Assembly: GCA_900757285.1 (NCBI GenBank)
Contig: CAAENI010000092.1
Coordinates: 1 to 6,275 of the forward strand
Source: an uncultured Collinsella sp.
GTDB lineage: Bacteria > Actinomycetota > Coriobacteriia > Coriobacteriales > Coriobacteriaceae
DNA length: 6,275 nt
Direction of reading: 5' to 3'
Each line of letters starts with the position of its first letter. The stretch's first letter is position 1. The translations under genes were made by a program, and so were the position numbers. Of this stretch, positions 5,172-6,275 are shown piece after piece. The notes under the pieces are model-generated. The model ran no database searches, was not told where the DNA came from, and saw nothing but the letters and a program-made list of their open reading frames with translations.

Positions 5172-6134
5172 ATGACGACTGAATATACCGACGCACCGCG
5201 CACGCGCGTCATGACGCCGGCATCACTCAACAACGGCGTGCACGAGAACCATTCCATCGGACAGACCATGGCCATCGCGCCCAAAAAGGGCCTGTTCGAC
5301 GACATTTCTATTCCCCAGATCATCGCCGGCGCCGCAGCTGCCGCCACGAGCGTCGCACTTGCCTCCAAGATTGGTATCGCTGGTTCAGTAATTGGTGCCG
5401 CCGTGAGCTCGGTCATCACCGTTGTGTCCTCGCAGGTCTACCGCCACTTTATCTCTGCCAGCGCCGAAGCCCTCAAAGGTACGCACGCCGCCGTCGACTA
5501 CCCCGCCGGCGCCTATGAGCCCGTTGAGCTTAATGCCGAGGAGCACCTGGGCGGCGCCGCGACTACGCAGGAGATGCGCCAGGTCGCGGGACGCGCGACC
5601 ACGACGCGCGTCGCCCCCAACAGCCTACGCGCCAAGGCGGCGGAAGAGCGCAGCCAGACGCAAAAGAAGGTCATCATCTTCTCGATCGCCATCGCCATCG
5701 TCGCGGTTATCGCCTGCGCCGGCGCCATCCTTATAACCACCGCCGGTGAGGGTCTGGGCGAGCGTCCCGAGCCGATCCTTTCGTCGCGCACGACCGAGAG
5801 CGATGCAAATGGCAACACCCAGTCGCAGAATCAGCAGGCACAGACGGACGATACGCAAGACAGTTCCACCTCTGCCAGTTCGTCCTCGAACACCCAAAAC
5901 CAATCGCAGGGCACCGATTCCTCTACGGCCAACAGCAGCACGCCGTCCGGCACGACCGACTCAAGCCAAACGACTGACGGTTCGCAGCCGAGCACGGGCG
6001 GCCAAACGAGCGACAGCACTTCGGGAACGGGCACAGCAGACAGCAGCAACACCAACAGCTCGAACAGCTCGAGCGGAACCGCGTCCGGCACGACATCCGA
6101 CAACTCGAGCCAAGGCACGGCATCGGGCAACTAA
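5172..6134 (+). CDS. Membrane protein with Ser/Thr-rich extracellular tail, function unknown
   Basis: I do not recognise a characterised family. In the 320 residues: 1-45 is a polar N-terminus; about 48-90 is a hydrophobic, Ala/Gly-rich stretch (IIAGAAAAATSVALASKIG, then IAGSVIGAAVSSVITVVSS) with glycine-zipper spacing, probably two packed helices or one long hairpin. About 95-165 is a charged linker that becomes basic (RAKAAEERSQTQKK). About 167-190 is a clear transmembrane helix (VIIFSIAIAIVAVIACAG). From about 195 to the end is a low-complexity Ser/Thr/Gly/Asn/Gln tail with scattered Asp and no Lys or Arg after about residue 207. By the positive-inside rule the linker is cytoplasmic and the acidic tail is outside, possibly in the cell wall and glycosylated. 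No LPXTG motif is present. The ATG is preceded by GGAGG at 7 nt, and a structured leader and a terminator bracket the gene, so it is monocistronic. Confidence 0.9.
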   Translation: MTTEYTDAPRTRVMTPASLNNGVHENHSIGQTMAIAPKKGLFDDISIPQIIAGAAAAATSVALASKIGIAGSVIGAAVSSVITVVSSQVYRHFISASAEALKGTHAAVDYPAGAYEPVELNAEEHLGGAATTQEMRQVAGRATTTRVAPNSLRAKAAEERSQTQKKVIIFSIAIAIVAVIACAGAILITTAGEGLGERPEPILSSRTTESDANGNTQSQNQQAQTDDTQDSSTSASSSSNTQNQSQGTDSSTANSSTPSGTTDSSQTTDGSQPSTGGQTSDSTSGTGTADSSNTNSSNSSSGTASGTTSDNSSQGTASGN

Positions 6135-6168
6135 GCACATTTGCCTCTCATAGATAACCGACCTGTAT

Positions 6169-6208
6169 AACGGGCGCGAATCGACAGCGGTTCGCGCCCG
6201 TTTGCCTT
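6169..6208 (+). terminator. Intrinsic terminator after the membrane-protein gene
   Basis: A perfect 12-bp stem, AACGGGCGCGAA (6169-6180) with TTCGCGCCCGTT (6191-6202), has a 10-nt loop and is followed by a modest T-rich tail (TTTGCCTT). It begins 34 nt after the stop codon. The stem is very stable but the tail is interrupted, so termination may be incomplete. Confidence 0.75.
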
Positions 6209-6236
6209 GGGCGCCGCCATGGCGAACGCTCTGCGA

Positions 6237-6245
6237 TGGTAAGAT
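6237..6245 (+). promoter_or_regulatory. Extended -10 promoter for a gene beyond the right edge
   Basis: TGGTAAGAT fits the extended -10 form TGnTAnnnT. No good -35 hexamer lies 16-18 nt upstream, which is tolerated in extended -10 promoters. Transcription would start near 6252, inside the palindrome at 6247-6262. Confidence 0.5.
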
Positions 6246-6246
6246 G

Positions 6247-6262
6247 CTTTACATATGTAAAG
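6247..6262. promoter_or_regulatory. Perfect 16-nt palindrome, operator candidate
   Basis: CTTTACATATGTAAAG is a perfect, gapless palindrome. It sits between the extended -10 and the ribosome-binding site, covering the expected transcription start. This is a classic repressor position. TTACATATGTAA-like and ATGT/ACAT-containing half-sites are used by MarR- and PadR-type repressors, so the next gene may encode or be controlled by such a regulator. That link is inference. Confidence 0.5.
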
Positions 6263-6267
6263 AGGAG
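6263..6267 (+). promoter_or_regulatory. Ribosome-binding site of the next gene
   Basis: AGGAG is followed by 8 nt to the end of the window, so a start codon is expected at or just after the next base. With a predicted transcript start near 6252 the leader would be very short, about 24 nt. Confidence 0.6.
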
Positions 6268-6275
6268 ATTTGCCA

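Noticed and set aside
5030..5419. Minus-strand open frame overlapping the start of the membrane-protein gene
   Set aside because: It is antisense to a gene with a strong ribosome-binding site and clear membrane segments, and the product looks like a shadow translation.
5422..6153. Other open frames in both directions within the Ser/Thr-rich coding region
   Set aside because: Low-complexity GC-rich coding sequence keeps several frames open. Their products are Arg/Pro/Thr-rich or Ser/Val/Leu-rich repeats without ribosome-binding sites.

Overview
The window reads as ordinary chromosomal DNA from a moderately high-G+C bacterium with strong Shine-Dalgarno sites. Its gene repertoire is a LicT/BglG-type antiterminator, a glucose/beta-glucoside-superfamily PTS permease, and a membrane protein with a Ser/Thr-rich tail. 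This fits a gut Actinomycetota of the Coriobacteriia, probably Collinsella-like. That assignment is an inference from gene content and composition. No marker gene is present, and there is no rRNA, tRNA, IS element, phage gene or CRISPR array.

Minus-strand block (98-4994, read right to left). A good sigma70-type promoter (TTGACC, 18 nt, AATAAT; 4965-4994) carries a 13-nt palindrome in its spacer. It drives a LicT/BglG-family antiterminator gene (4087-4923). A 267-nt gap follows, holding a 17-bp terminator (3922-3989). The promoter-proximal arm of that terminator overlaps a competing hairpin (3968-4000), which is the layout of a LicT-type attenuator. Next is a PTS EIIBC permease (2395-3819) with no EIIA domain, followed by a clean intrinsic terminator (2331-2360). 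Beyond it lie a leaderless ceramidase-family (PF04734-like) hydrolase (1065-2276) and an AEC-family transporter (98-1006). No convincing separate promoter is visible for these last two genes.

Plus-strand block (about 5016-6275). A 250-nt divergent intergenic region holds a leader with two overlapping long complementarities, possibly a pseudoknot or a switch. It precedes a 320-aa membrane protein of unknown function with an acidic Ser/Thr/Gly/Asn/Gln-rich C-terminal tail (5172-6134). A 12-bp-stem hairpin terminator follows (6169-6208). The window ends in the promoter, operator and ribosome-binding region of a further plus-strand gene whose start codon would be the next base: extended -10 at 6237-6245, a perfect 16-nt palindrome at 6247-6262, and AGGAG at 6263-6267.

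How the parts may work together (inference). The PTS imports and phosphorylates a sugar or glycoside. The antiterminator senses PTS phosphorylation and relieves the attenuator in front of the permease gene. The cytoplasmic ceramidase-fold hydrolase may cleave an amide or ester in the imported compound, and the AEC carrier may move a carboxylate product. The substrate is not identifiable from sequence. The most notable points are the structured leader before the membrane protein, the His-to-Cys change at a normally phosphorylated PRD1 position of the antiterminator, the cytoplasmic ceramidase-like enzyme with a Glu-to-Asp change at a probable zinc-ligand position, and the palindromic operator at the right edge.
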